Assembly (NCBI GenBank): GCA_027922465.2
Contig: BQMF02000116.1
Location: forward strand, 248,001-312,000
DNA: 64,000 bases
Reading direction: 5' to 3'
From: Turritopsis dohrnii
Lineage: Eukaryota; Cnidaria; Hydrozoa; Anthoathecata; Oceaniidae
The notes beneath the pieces are model-generated. The model had not been told where the DNA came from, did not search any database, and was given only the letters and a program-made list of their open reading frames with translations. The translations under genes were made by a program, and so were the position numbers. This document shows, piece after piece, positions 23,506 through 38,500 of this stretch. The number at the start of each line of letters is the position of its first letter. The first letter of the stretch is position 1.

Positions 23506-26500
23506 GTATATTAGTATCACGTAAAAAAATTTTTGACCCACACCTCTAATATTTCAAACCTGAATGTCACTTATCTCATTGCTTTTTATCTATCTGTACC
23601 CAAATGTTTGCCGTCAAAAAAATTTCAAGCTTTGTTCTCACTATGAGCAAACATAAATTTCCAAACTCATAAGTTGATTTTTGTTCACTTACTCCTCATT
23701 TAATATACTTGGTTCTAAAGAAATGTTAACCTATACGAGTTCTTTTAAACCTGAATCTAGGTAAATATCATGGAAAGTGATGGTTTGAATGAAGAATTTG
23801 ATTATATGATTTTGATGCTTTTGCTTCAAAGACAAAAAACGATCAGCTTCGAGGTTCCTAGAAAAGAAGAAAAGTACAGTTTAAAGCTTTTAGTTGAGAA
23901 CTATCAAATAGCACAAGTCTAACTTTCAAAGGAAACAGTTCTTTTTCTTAAAGAGTCATTTTTCCTGGTGAAAGTTTTGTTTTACATACATACCAGTTCT
24001 TTTGGCGATAATCTTTTATTTATTTGTCATATAATCAAACACTGTCAGTATGTTTTCTGAACCCATGTCAACTTATGATCTTTGATTGAGCATAAGTTTA
24101 CTTTGTGAGTTAATGTTTTGAAGGATGCTCACACTTGTGCTAATCTGAGTTAAGTAATTAATTCACAAAAATTAACTCATGTCAGCTCATAGAAAGAAGC
24201 AAGCTTTAAAAGTGACATCGAAATGTAAACTGTTTCTAAAAATCTGATATCTCGTCAATTGCTATAGAAACTACATAGAAATATAGAAATTGCTGTAGAA
24301 TTCTATTAAAAGAACTTACAATTTTCCAATGATTGTCATTATAATGTAGTAATGCAGTTCTGAGGTCAGAAAAACTCTCTTTATTCATAGAGAGCAATAC
24401 AAATGTTACGTCTCTGTATACCGAAAGATGCTTGCAATAAGGTATCTTGAAAAACCATTAGCAACAATCAAGGAAAAGATCTTGGTAAGAACTCAAATGA
24501 TGCATTTAATTTTTCTCTTTCTCACTATCCTCACTGGGATTACTTTCTAAGTTAAGGGATTATCCTTCAACTGGGACCAGGAAACCTAGGACATTCAAAA
24601 TTCTTTATTTCAAGTTCAAATTTCATTTTCCTGAACGGATTTTCTGTTTGGGTTTCTAGAGCATCATTTGAATGTATTTATGTTTTCTAAAATTATAGGA
24701 GTTAGAGAAGGATTTAGATGTCCCAAATATTTTAATAGCAAGGAAGCAAGCTCAAAACGAGGTAACAAAGCCTTTTCTAATATTTTCTGGTTCTTTCCAA
24801 GTTGATTTTTTCGATAAGTGTCATGACATCTAGGATATTCAACAGTTGGTCAACATCTGTAGGATAGGATAATCTAGGATAAGTATTTTTATTGCTTGTT
24901 AAGTCAGATGAAAGATAAGATAAGGCAATTAGAAAATAGAACTCTGCTGAACTTTTAATAAGCTGACAAGTTTCTATGTCGAAATAGATGATACATTGAT
25001 TTTGACATTCATGTATAATCTAATTGTCTTAGAGTGGACAGACTTCCTTGTTTTATAGTTTGAACTTAAAAAACATTCTGATATCGCAGCGATAGAATCT
25101 CAAACTGAATCTGTTGGTTGGTTTGAATGGCTTGGCTTTGGTCAGACAGCCACAGAGGACAAACTGACAGATGATGAATCAGAAGGTTTCAAAATTTGGA
25201 ATTGACTGCTATTTTTCAATTTTGAAATCTGAAGAGTACTTGATTGAAAATGAAAAAATTTCCCTAACAAAAATTCAATCTGTACATTTTACAGGTGACT
25301 TGTTCTCGTTGGCTGCATTGACGAATGAAGAAAAGGAGCAATTGTATGCAGCTGTCGGATATGAGAAAATTCATCCAATTTATAATCAAGATGTATGTAT
25401 AAGTTTGCAATTTCAAGTTGTGCAATAAGAGAAAAGAATAACAAAAGTTTCTGTATAATATATCTTATAATATCAACTTATTTTCAGTATATTCGATCAA
25501 AACTGTCACTCCATTTACATAATTGCTTCGTTAGCTTGAAAAAAGACAGAAAAAGGTTGGTACAGGCTGAAAAACAGACAATTTCCATCTTCTAAGTTCA
25601 GTCTCTTAAATTTATTTGCTTCTTGTAGAAAATTATTTACTGCTACTATGAACAAACTGTTTGTAGAAGCAACTGAAAGGCCTGCTACTGAAGGACTTGG
25701 GTATGTCCAATATAGTGTTATCTGTTTAGTACGGGTTGATTATTCAAGGTGGTGTTATATTATTTGGTCACTTTGCTTATAGGTTTGGCTTAAATGTTGA
25801 TGGAATTAATCTATTAAGTCAAGTGAATGACCAAACAGTGACAATCTTGAAAACTAAAAATGGTAGACTTTTTTTATGAATGTTGGTACAACGATAGTAA
25901 TAGATGAGAAGTTATAGAGAAGTTAGCTCATGGTTTTGTAATTGTTATAGAAATGGACAGTCTGATGAAATTTGATTTTCAATTGAAACCAACATCTCAT
26001 AATGCTGATTATTCAGTTATATTGAATGTTGAACCATTGGATGTTATCTATGATAAGGTAAATAATGTTAGATAAGTTTCTTCTTGTTCATAGTTGTCCA
26101 TGTATAACAATGTCCACAATGAATATCTTTTTAATTATTGGAGGAAAAAATGAGTTTGATGAATAATTTGGTTTGTTGTTGAAAACCTGAAAATAATCAT
26201 TTTAACTCTAACTTTACAGGCATTAGCAGAAGGTATACATGATTTCTTTGCAATTGAAAATGACCGAAAACTTTCAGAGTATGTGATTTATTACGTTTTT
26301 TTGTAAATGATACTTCAGTAAAGAAGTCATAACTTTGTCTTTCTTTCTCAGGTTAAGCCAACATGTACAGGCGCGGTTTGAAAATTTCAAGAGTGCATCA
26401 CGAGCAGGAATAGAGTACAGTGTATTGCATAACAAAGTACTAGAAAATAAAATTTATGTTTGTTGTTTTTATAACAAATGCTACTGAAACTAATAAAGTA

Positions 26501-29500
26501 AACAAATGAGATTTTTTAGTGATCTGCTATGAATGAGGTGCTTGGAAGATTTGTCTAAATTTATCTTTTAATTGTTTTTTTTCAGTCGACATACCTTGAA
26601 ATCAACATGAATTCACCAACAATTATTCTTCCATGCAGTTCTACACAGGATGAGTAAGGTTTTTGAACTGTGCAAGTCAATGAGCAATTTGTTGATGTTT
26701 TTTATTACTGATTTTTATGTATCAAAATAGTTGAAGATAGAGAGCTGGTGATTTTTTTATCTATTTGAAATGTGAAATCATTTGATTAGGAGTTCCTTGT
26801 CTGAAAAGATTTGTGTCATCATTGTTTTTTGTTTTTTTTATTAGAAATGGTGATCAAATGCATCTATACTTAGGAGATTTATCTGTCACAACTAACTTGA
26901 AATGTAAAATCAAAGAACAAATGCTACGAGTAACCATTTTTTTCTGTCTTAGACAGTTATCTACAATGTAAATCTGCAATTCAGATATTTCGGAAATTGA
27001 ACTTTTAGGAGGCAACTGAAAGTGATCTCGAGACATTGTTTTACCATCAAACAGATATTAAGATTTCTAAAATGCACATGGGGATAAGTAAGGGACTGTT
27101 AGTTATACTCTGTTTTTCATTAAGCTAATAAACTAGAATGGTTAAGTTTTTGTTTAGATCAAGATTATATTGTTCCTCCTTGTACTCTTAAAGTAACAGT
27201 TCACAGATGCCTACAAAGTGGTTATGCCAATTTTCCAGAGTATGTATGAAACGAAAAGAAATTTTCCTATTATTGATCGTTATGTTTTTTAGCTTATGTT
27301 TTGATTGTACAATGTTACTTTTCATAGTTTCAAGGTTTCTGTCATTTTACCGGAGTTTTCTATTAAGTTGTCACAAGAAAAGATTATCTATCTCGTCCAG
27401 GTATGTTTGTTCAAATGTTTCCAAAGTTAAAGAGGTGTGATAACCCGCTAGGCTGGTATGCTGATAGCCCACTAGGCTGGTATGCTGATGACAAACCTAT
27501 TAATGTTGACTGAGAAGTTGTTTGAGAGACGTGCCATATCCAAACCTGTTCTTAAAATTGTCCCTTATGAAACTCTCACTGCAAACATTTTATCAGTTTT
27601 TCAGAGGAGAAATTGGATGCCTTTGTATACATGCTAAGGATTTTACCATGTACTAAATTTAGCTCTAATATAAACCACTGATTTGAACCCAAACCAGTAT
27701 CCTATAAAAAGAAATTTGCAAAATACTGCTGACAGGTTTTTATTGAGACAATAGCATAAACAATAGTCATGTTTTTTCTACCAAGTAACATTAGGTAACC
27801 ATGGTAATCCCCTGTTATTTTAGATGTTATACTACTTTCTCCCAACGGCCAGCAATGATGCTATTGTGGTTTCCAATACGCACTCCTGCTCGTCATCTAC
27901 AGTATAAATTTCTTTAATAACATCATGATAATTTATTGTTGACCAGTGTTACTTTAATGTTATTAGTGTGGTTGATTTTTTTGAATTTCAGAGTGCAATT
28001 GCCGACTTGAATAGTGTTCAAGAAATTCTAAACGAATCATCAAAGGGGAAAAAGTCACCAAGTGAGCTATAAAACAGGAGAAAGGTTTGGTGTTTATCAA
28101 AAGTTCAAGACATCACTTTTTTTACCCTTTCCTCTGAAATGCAGGTGTTTTGAAAGAACCTACAGTTGAAGATAATGTGGTCGAGCATACTGTCTCATAT
28201 GATGATGACCTTGCCCTACATGATAGGGTGAAATTAATGGGTTCATTTGAGATTTTAATGGTAGGAATCTCTACCTTTCATCCTCTTGTACATTCATTCA
28301 TCTGATTACTGATGAAGTTTTTTTAATTTCCACAGATTAGTATAGAATATGAAATCGCTTCAAGCAAGGCACTCTCATTGATCATCACAAATATCCACTT
28401 TGATTTGGAAGCTTGTATCTGGAATTTAATAATGCAAGCAAGATTGAATTCATTTGTTTTGCTTGACCATAAAAACCAAGGTGAGATTGATTTCATGTTG
28501 GCAATCATTTATTTCTTTAATTGGAGGGAGTCAGTATTTTTTCCTGAAAATTCCTTTAGATGTATTTGGTGACCCATTGAAAGTGGTGCAATCTAAAGAA
28601 ATGAAAGATTTAATTCATGTTAACTATTGTCAGGTATCTTCAGTTTTTTTGGCTTAAACTCAGAAGAGTTTGGAATCAACACCTCCCTGCAGTTGTTTAC
28701 CTCTTGAGTAGGTAAAATTGAAATCACAGAACTGTGATTGACATTGTTCAAATGGATGCCTCACATAAAGGAGTTTCAATATTATGTTTTTATCGATCTT
28801 AGAAGTTATGCTTGACTTGTTTTCAGGCTGACTCGTCTGGTCCTCAGTTTCACTCCAAATTCCATGGAACAGAACAAAAGGTTACCATAGCTTTTGGAAT
28901 CACCAAGTTCTGTGTGAAAGAGCAAACAGTTTTAACTGTACTAAAGCTTTTTCAGTCATTACTTACGAGGTGAGCTGTTAATCTTTCTTGGCATAAGATT
29001 ATTTTGGGAATCAAAGAAATAACCAAATAACTTTTCCCAATAATTATTAGTGGCTCTCCCACGCAGTGACTTTAATTATATCCAATGGTACCACCGTGAC
29101 AAGAATGTGTTTGGAGGGTGACACTTTTTGAAGGGTGACAGATAGACAGTGTATGATATTTCCAATAGGAAGTGATAATTCTGACTTAGAATTTAGATTA
29201 CACACTTTTTTTACATAAGCATAAACTTTATAAACATACCCAGGCTGAAAATTGAACATAAAATAAGCATAGCCTGAGCCTGAGGTCTAAACTTCAAAGC
29301 ATAATCACCATGAGAACAGTACGTCATGGTCAGGTCAGGAAGGTCAGGAAGTTTGAAAAAAGTAAACACTATGAAGTGTTATAATGCATCATTGCAACAT
29401 TGTACACCATTTGTTTGTCTATCCTCCATAACAGTCTCATACTATACACGATGTTAGTATAATTTGAGGCTGAAAATGACTAAGAATACTGAGCAAATGT

Positions 29501-32500
29501 GAAAATGGGCAAAACCCCATTGTGATATTTTTATCAACCTTCAGAGATTGGGTGAAAAATTTAACTGTATTATAAAACAGTATTTATATTTTCCATTGCT
29601 TTGTTTTTAAAAATTACCTGAAGTAGTCATCACTGCAAGCTGTTAGCTTAGAAATCATTGCTTGATGACCAAAAAGCTGCACAAACGTTAACTGTGATTA
29701 GTGATAATCACACAGTGGGAACAAGGCATTATATAGACAACTTATGTATGTAGGGATTTCATTTTTAAAAAAGAAATACGTGTGTTGCTCTTTCAGCCTT
29801 CCAGATAGTCCGCCTGCATCCGCATCAGTTGGTGTAACCTTAGAAACAATATCAGAAGAGGAAGATGACACAGAATCTAAAGCTTCATTGCTGAAAGTTG
29901 AAGGTGGTGCTTTTTTGTAGCTTTCTAATTTCAAACACTTTGATTCATCCCTTTGATCTCCCTCTTCTAATATTTTTTCTGCTTGTCTCTAGATGCAATG
30001 ACTTCACCAAACACATCACTTTATTTGACCTTTACCTGGAAAATCATTGAAATTTCAGTTTCCAATGCATCAAGTGAAATTGCATTGTTGTCATTCTCAG
30101 GTACCATAATGAACAATGGATTAAACAACTGCCAGAGGGAGTTTTTCTGTCAATCTATTTTTATTACTACGTGTAGATTTGAAATCTTCCATCAAAATGA
30201 CGAATGTCTGCACCGAATTCAATGCAACGTGAGTTCTGTAATACTGTAGTACTGTTGTTCAAAAATTGATCAGTATGGTTACATTATTGTTAGTCACCAA
30301 ATATCATGTTACTTTCTGCAAAACTCACAGTTAGTTAATCTCTTTTCATTGAAATTTCAGATTGGAAGCTGTTGACATCTTAGATACATCACAGGATTGT
30401 ACTACTACAGCTCAGGTAATGATCATTATTTTGAACACTTTTTTATCGCTTTGATCACTTTTGAACACTTTTGTTTAATGTTTATTTTGTTGCGCCCGTT
30501 AGTGTGCTTTATAGACTGCCGCGTGCGCATATTTTGCAGGAGTTCACCACAAAAAATCTCGAGTTGATCAGAATTTTAACTCGATTGCTCAAATTTTACT
30601 GTGTGTCGATGTCCCAAAACACGCTGTTTAAACACACACTTAATTTTTATTATAAAGGTTCATCAACACTGACATAATATATTCTTTTGTTGCTTTTGGA
30701 AAGAAGCTTTGTTTATTGTTCAGAAGAAAGAGTTTTTTTTTAAAAAAGAAAAGATATTATGGTTTCATTCTATTTATTTATTCCCAATGAAAAATAAAAA
30801 ACTTGTACATAAAAAAGTCACTGTTCTTCTATAAACACATTTTCGGTATAACAATGATATGGTTTTGTTTGTTAAAACTCATCGTTATAAAATTTTTACT
30901 AATCAAACAACAAGATAATTCGTAACTTGCGTATTTCTAAATAATTGTTTCCACAAGAATGCGTCTCCCTATACACCTTTCCCGAATTCGTTTTTATATG
31001 TTGTTTTCTTGCTATATTGTCCATACGGGCCTCGTTTTGATGTACTCTTTTCTTATCTGGTATTTATTAAGTTATAGATTTTGATCATTAACAAACCGCA
31101 GTGGGAAAATTTTCGGTAATTATAGGCACAGAGACGAGGCCCGTATGGACAACTCAGCCAAAATATAGTATATAAACATGAATTCGGGAAAGGTGTATTA
31201 TACTTTAATAATCAATATAGCCAACGTGAGTTACTTGCCAAACTTTAGCAAATACCGAAGTCTTGGATTATTCTTCCACTGGATAGTTATCGGAATAATC
31301 CAAAAGTGAATAAATTTGAGGTACCTTATCGGCCCTTTTTACGCCGGCCCTAATTTAACGTCGGCCCTTTTTACACCGGCCCTTATTCTGCCACCCCAAG
31401 ATTTTGCCTTAACGCCACTTAGGGCCGTTATTTACGCCTCAAAAGTAAAAAAGAAAAAAAAAATTTTTAAGCACTATTTTTCACTTTTTCTGTTCAAATT
31501 TTAACTTATACTACAAATGTCTTCTAATATATATCATCTAATACATCGTAAGACTTAATAATCTATCGTCATCTGATTCTACCTCTATTTCTGCTTCAAC
31601 TTCCCCTTCATCTGACTCCTCATTGTCTCCAAAGAGTTCTTTCACATCTAAAGTTTGTTTCATTTTTTCAAATCCAAATTTCAACTTTAAAAAATAACGC
31701 CGATTTTTTGAAAAATTTACATTTTTTTGGCCCTTTTTACGCCGGCCCTTTTAACGCCGCGCACCAAAATTAACACCACATTAGGGCCGGCGTAAAAAGG
31801 GTCGATAAGGTAGCACATTGTTTTGAAAAGTTGAGGTGAATTATTTCGGCGCAAGAAAGTAGCTGTTTCTAAATCCAATTTTATTGCTTACAAATTTTCG
31901 GTGGCTTCCGCACACCATGATCATGTACAAGTTGTTTTTTTTCATAAAAGTTCGTAATTTATAAAAAAAATTAACAATAGAAAAATTATACGCTAGAATA
32001 ATTCTAAAGGTAGTGAAGTAATAGTTCTGTTAAGAGGAGGTTTGTCTCGGTTGATGAGCAAGCTCTCCTTCAGAGTAGCTGTTTCTACTTAAATAATTCT
32101 CCGTGAAAGAAATATGGCATATCATAACCTAATACACAGCACACGAAAGTGTTTTGATCATGTCTAGAGCCTGTTACGGGCGGATTTATAGTGGAAACTA
32201 CTAGCTAGTTTATTATTCAAAGAGTCCATATCTTCCTTATACAGATTTTGAGTATGGATGCTGCCAATCTTTTCAAATTACAGGTATTGATGATGATTGT
32301 AATTATTTTGATCTATGGTGGAACAGTATCTCTAGTTTCTTACCAAGTGAATGTACAATAGTGTAGACTTGCTTGTTTTTTAACCGTAGCTTAAGCGTTA
32401 CAACAATGTGTCAAGGGAGTGTTTGCAGCCAGATTTTGAAATAAAAGCATCTCTTGGTAAAATGAAATTAAACTTGGTTTCTCACTTTATTTGTAATATT

Positions 32501-35500
32501 TTGGTGAGTACATCATAACAGGAAGTTATGTAAGTTTTTTTTGTGTGGTCTGCAATATGTTTACTCCATAATGTTTTTTCATTTACAAGAACATGACAAA
32601 CCATATTATGCAAGGATGGGAGGGAATTGCTCCGGATTATATCACATCTGAAAATGTAAGAATTGTTTGTTGATTTCATAATTATGAAATAATATTGTTA
32701 TTTTATATATTAATTTATGATATCCGCACACAATGTACCTTTTGCAATTGCAGTGCAAAGTTATCTGATTGAGTGGGACTCGAACCCACAACCTCTTGCT
32801 TGCAGGACGATTGCTCTAACCACTAAGCTACCAACCCCTTGTGTTCACACTAGTTCGTGGCAGACGAGGAGAGGGCTTCGCTCAATTGAACCTGAATGAC
32901 TACGAATTTAGATTACACACTATTCCCACTGGATAGATGCTCAGAGGTGATTCAAGTTCCAACCAACTCGTTAACTTTGATGCAACTAGAAAGATGTAGT
33001 ACATTGGGGAAAGGCATTAACCCAACAGAGCCCCGGTTTCGGACAAATGTCCATCTTCAGTCAGGTAACTGAAAGGTACATTTTGTGAAGGTACCATAAT
33101 TAATATCTGCAAAAGTTAACACCTGCAATGGTATCCACCTCAATACCTGTTTCTATTTATACCTGAGAGGTACTTTATACAGTCGAATTTTCGCCTTGTC
33201 TAATGTAAATCAATTGACCTGTGATTAGACATTGTCAATACTTTTACAGTATATGGCCCTCAGAATGCTGGTCAAATTTAAAATCTCTCTTAAAAAATTT
33301 GGATTTGAAAATTTTTCAACTTTTTTGTTTTAAATTTATCTTTGGCATCTCCTTAACCTTTCCCAAAAGTTGAATTGAAAAAATTTTGATTTTATGTATA
33401 TTTTTTCTTTGCTTAAAGTAATATCAAGTTTTTTTAGTGGCCCCCAGAATGCAGGTTTCGTTTTTTTGCGATTACTGTTCTGTGAATGATCATAAACACA
33501 TGAAATTTTGTATGTGGTCTTCAGATGATGTGTGCCATCGTTTTGAAAAAACAAAATCCATTTTTCTCAACATCTATATAGCAGTGGTCGTTAAAATGCA
33601 GGTTAATGGCCCCCAGAATGCAGGTTTGATAAACTTAAAACAGTGATAAAATTATATTCTTATCGTCCTTTTGCTTATTGTTTAACGATTAAGTGCTTAA
33701 TTTGCCGTAAATTAATTAAATATTTTATAATAAAAATAATGCTTTATTAATATTTGTGTGCATTAACCGGAAAGGGGAAAGCACAAGACAATAATTTTTT
33801 GGGCGTTTGAGGGATATCAGGAGTGCATCTCAACTAAGCCTTAACCTACTGTCAACAAGGACAGATGATGTCAACAAGGACGACTGTACACTTAGCCTGC
33901 TTAGGCTGTCAACCAGGACAGCGTCTAATGAAAACTTATCTGACTGTCAACAAGGACAGCTATAAACTTATCCTGCCTAAGCTGTCAACCAGGACAGCAT
34001 CTGATGAAAACTTGTATCGACTGTCAACAAGGACAGCTATAAACTTAGCCTGCTTAGGCTGTCAACCAGGACAGCATCTAATGAAAAAACACTTGTAACT
34101 GACTGTCAACAAGGACAGATAGAAAAACTTGGACTGTGTAGACTGTCAACCAGGACAGTATCTAAAATACGACTAAACTAACTGTCAACAAGGACAGCTG
34201 ACTACTGCACCCCCAAATTCCCCCAAACGCTAACGTCTGGCAACAGAAGTAACCAGCTCAGAATCCCAAACACGCCGGAGAGCGCTAGCATGACATAAGC
34301 GCAGCGACAAGGACTGAACGGTGTCGTCATTCAAACGTAAATAACGATGATACGCATCACTAGACCAACGTCCTAAGACCTGAATCGTACTGTCAGGTAC
34401 TCCAGCAGATGCAGCAGACGAGGCACCGCCAATGCGAAATGAATGTGTGTTGATGTTTGGCACATCTGGTAAACATCTGGCCAGGAGGGAAACAACATCA
34501 GCTCGTGTCAAAAAACGCAAATCGGCAAACGTAAACAATGGCCATGATCGACCAGGATGAATACTTAAAAATTTTAACATACAACGCACAGGACAGAACT
34601 CGTTACGTGTAGCACCAACTTTAACAATACAACCTGTGCGAAAAGGATCAGTCTTTGAAGCCCGCAAGTGAATTGACATAACAGAACCTTGAGAATTGAA
34701 CTCGACGTCATATGCCATTAGATCCGTAGTAGGATCAAAGTGCAAGGGAGATGAGCATGTGAATTCGGAACATCGGAGTAAACCAAAGAAGGCTAACGCG
34801 GTTGCTGCTTTGAAAAGACACCGGTCATAAGCAGAATACTGCAAAATCTCAAGGCGAACATGAATGATACATAAATGACTGAACGAGATCGGTTGACGTT
34901 GTGGCCTGATACGAGTCGTACCTTGGACGCGTCTGATACCACGTAAGGTATAATAGAGTCTCGAAAATTGAGGCAAATGGCATTGGAAGCCTGACAAAAT
35001 TGAATGGAATTGAATGCCAGCCAAATACGTTCGGATCGTGGCAAATGATAAACGAGCCGCCAAGGAAGCAACAAAATTTATGAGGACGTCTTCCTGCACT
35101 GGAAATAAATAATGCCCATGAACAAAACAAAAGCGTTGATAAGTTCTTAAACCGGAGCCGTATGTAGCCATAGTTGTAGAAGCTAAAGACTGAGATTGGT
35201 AAAAGGCTACTGCGGAGGAAAGATCGTCCAAAGGAGCGGGTCCACCACGGATGGTTGCTTGTCTGCTCTGGGGCGAGCCGCCAGAAACCGAGAGACCTGT
35301 AAACGAGAAAGAAGATCAGCCGAAGCGTTGAAATAGCCAGGTACATGTTGTAATAAAATGTTAAGATTAAGACGTGCTGCATACAGAAAAAGGAACCTAA
35401 CTAAACGCATAATGTGCTTGTCCCTGCAAGAACCAGACCTCCAAACATGGACAATGGCCATATTGTCTGTAAAAATGAGAATCTGCGAATTGCGCCAGGC

Positions 35501-38500
35501 AGAACCCCACGTGACAACTGCAGCAACAATGGCAAACAGCTCTTTTATATTGATATGGAAATCCCTGAGGTGGGCTGGCCAAGGATTGCTAAACCAGCGA
35601 GAACCCCAAACACCACCGAAACCACAACCGGACGCATCAGTGTAAAGATGCAAAGCCACAGATGTTTGAATATCCGACTGAAACATGGACACACCGTTCC
35701 ACGAAGGCAGGAAATCGATCCACCACTGAATATCTGCCCGGGCTTCAGCATTGAGATAGATGTGATGATTTAAGGAAGAAACCGACATAGATAAATCAAT
35801 CAATCTGCGAAGAAAAATCCGGCCAGGTTTTACCACCTTGGACGCAAATGACAGTGATCCAATTAACGACAACAACTCGCGCTTAGTACACTTACGCCTA
35901 TTCGCCCATGACTCCAAACAAGCAGACAACTCCGAAAATTTTTCGTCTGGAAGCCTGATTGTTTGAGCAACCACATCAATTTCAATGCCCAAAAAGGTAA
36001 GTGTTTGAACCGGGCCTACAGTTTTCTCACAAGCAAGAGGAACGCCCATAGCCGAAAACATAGACTGCATCGTACTCATATCCTCAGAGACCTGAGACTC
36101 AGTATGGCCACAGAGTAGGAAGTCATCAAGATAATGGATAACATATTGAATGCCCCCTACATACACTAAAATCCACCATAGTAGTTCTGCAAAGCAGTTA
36201 AAAATAAAAGGGGAGGAACGACTCCCGAACGGAAGGCGAGTATCAACATAATAATAACCATCCCAAGCATAACCCAACAAGCCCCATTGATCCTGGCGTA
36301 CTGGACACAACCGAAAAGCGTGTTTAATGTCCAACTTAGCCAAAAAACATTGAGGACCTAAGTCCTTAATCATACGGATGGCATCATCGAAACTAGTATA
36401 CCTAACCGAAAACTCCTCCTTGTTTATTCCTTCATTCACCGCCATGCCCCTAGGCGACGACAAGTCCAAAATAATCCTATATGTACCGTCTTTCTTAGGG
36501 ACGGCACCTAAAGGCGAGCAATGAAATGGTGTGACAGGTGGTGACAAGAAGGGGCCAGACGTATGGCGTCTATTCACCTCTCTAGCTATAGCTTCCCAAA
36601 CAGGTAAAGGGTTATTACGTGCTGACAACAAGTTAAGAGGACGTGTGGGCAACACGTCGCCTGAAAAACCAATATCAAAACCAAAATTAAACCCATTAAG
36701 CACAAAAGCAACCATAGACTGATTAGGATGTTCCACTAACCAGGATGCGAGCTGAGGAACATTGACTGGCGAACAAATAGATGATGGTAAAGGGTTAGGA
36801 GAAATGTTTATTGACGCCGGTGCACTTAGTGGCTGGGTGGGAGCCAAAACAAACCCTACAGCGATGGACGAACCGACATTGGACATTGAGACAGTTGCCA
36901 TTGGCATTGTAAAACCTACATGTGGCTCTAGTCTGCTGTGGTGATTCCTGCCCTGAAGCGTGAAAAGGTGGCTGGGGGGCACGAAAGGGCTGCCCACCCC
37001 CGACCTGAGAATGAGAACTAGATGGACCTGAAGCACTCATGGCCCCTGGCATGGACCTTAAAGGACAAGCTGAAGCCACATGACCGGTGCCCCTACAAGA
37101 ATAGCAGACAATGAGAGGAGAAGCTCCCCTAAGGTGTCTATTATAGAGTCCATCATCAATACAATCCCACGACAAGGAAGAGTTAAAAGCCATTTGATAA
37201 CGAAACATCCTATCATAGGTACCCCAAGCCTGAAATTGAAATTGAGATGCAAAATCCGAAATAATTGCCTGGTACTGGAGTAGCTCGTGTACCCGCTGAG
37301 GCGCAAAGTGACAATAGCATCTGATAAAATTATTCCAAGCTACCATCCACGAAGAAAAATCTGCCACCCTAGGACGACCAGACTGGCGTGGTACCACAGA
37401 CAATGACGGCGTAGAACCCCCCGAAATTTGTAAAGTAAATTCTTCAACAGCCCAGACGGAAGATGGAAGTAAAAGATCAAAATTGACAAACTCACCGTTC
37501 CTAATCCTGTCAATTATTGCATGCGGCAAAGCAGGAATGCTGGGCGGCCGACAAGCAGGCAAGCGATTGAGCCACTCTTGCGAAGCGCGAGGCAAAAAAG
37601 CATGTGAAGCATTGGCATGAACTGGTGGACTACTACTAGATATATTCCCGTCTATACTAAAATTAATTGCTGTATTAGCAGCAGCACCTCCAGGACTTGT
37701 TCCATTCTGCATCGATGCTGGTAGTGCTCGAAGACCTGTTGGTGTTGCTGTTGACGACTCTTGGCGAGCGAAATACTGAACGACTTGATCACGGATGATG
37801 TTGGTGATATCGAACCTGCTAGTGTCATTCGGATTAACTCGTGACTCCACCACGCTAGGACGCGCGGCCGACACAGTAGTAACAATAGTAGGATTAGTCA
37901 GGGAGCAACTTGGAGGCAAATGTCCCGAAGAAATGTCCAAAGAACTATGACTCCCACCAGAAACATCCACGTAGCTGGAAGAACTGCCACTCGCCGACGA
38001 TATGCATGATACCTCGGTTACTAACGGATGATAAAACACAAACAACCTCCGAGCTAACGTTTGGGAGGAACCAGTGTCCATCAAATTTAAAGCGTTACAA
38101 ATTAATTGCAAAGTCGGTTTCGGTAAAACTAACCAGTCCTCAAGCGATTTCCCCTCCGCTCCATCGATGGGAAGAGTGCGCTGGCTTCGACGAGGACGTC
38201 CTTTGCCACCAGCATCCACCAAATGACCAGAACAGCACAAAACATAGAACAAAATGGCTGCCAAACGCATGGTCGACAACCAATTCACAAGATACACGAA
38301 TCCTCTCCAAAAATAATAATGAAAAACACGAGCGGATGGAGGACCAAAGTATATACGATCAATAAAACCAGATAACAGCTGCAAATATGGTAGATATCGC
38401 TGGATATAACAATTCTTCGAGATTCTAAATTTCGATACACAACAAAAACGTGCCAGCGAAAGGAAGCGAAACGAACTAAAAAATGCCGGCAGCCGAACCA

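Noticed and set aside
32766..32840. Functional tRNA gene on the minus strand
   Set aside because: The A-box, B-box and T-stem are good, but the anticodon stem does not pair in any register, so only a tRNA-like repeat is claimed.
33849..34197. CRISPR-like array of regularly spaced repeats
   Set aside because: The spacers are themselves related, the repeats are 16-bp palindromes with alternating cores, and the context is an animal retrotransposon.
34793..36722. Additional open frames antisense to or overlapping the retrotransposon genes
   Set aside because: They are shadows of the recombinase and RT frames; no domains are seen.
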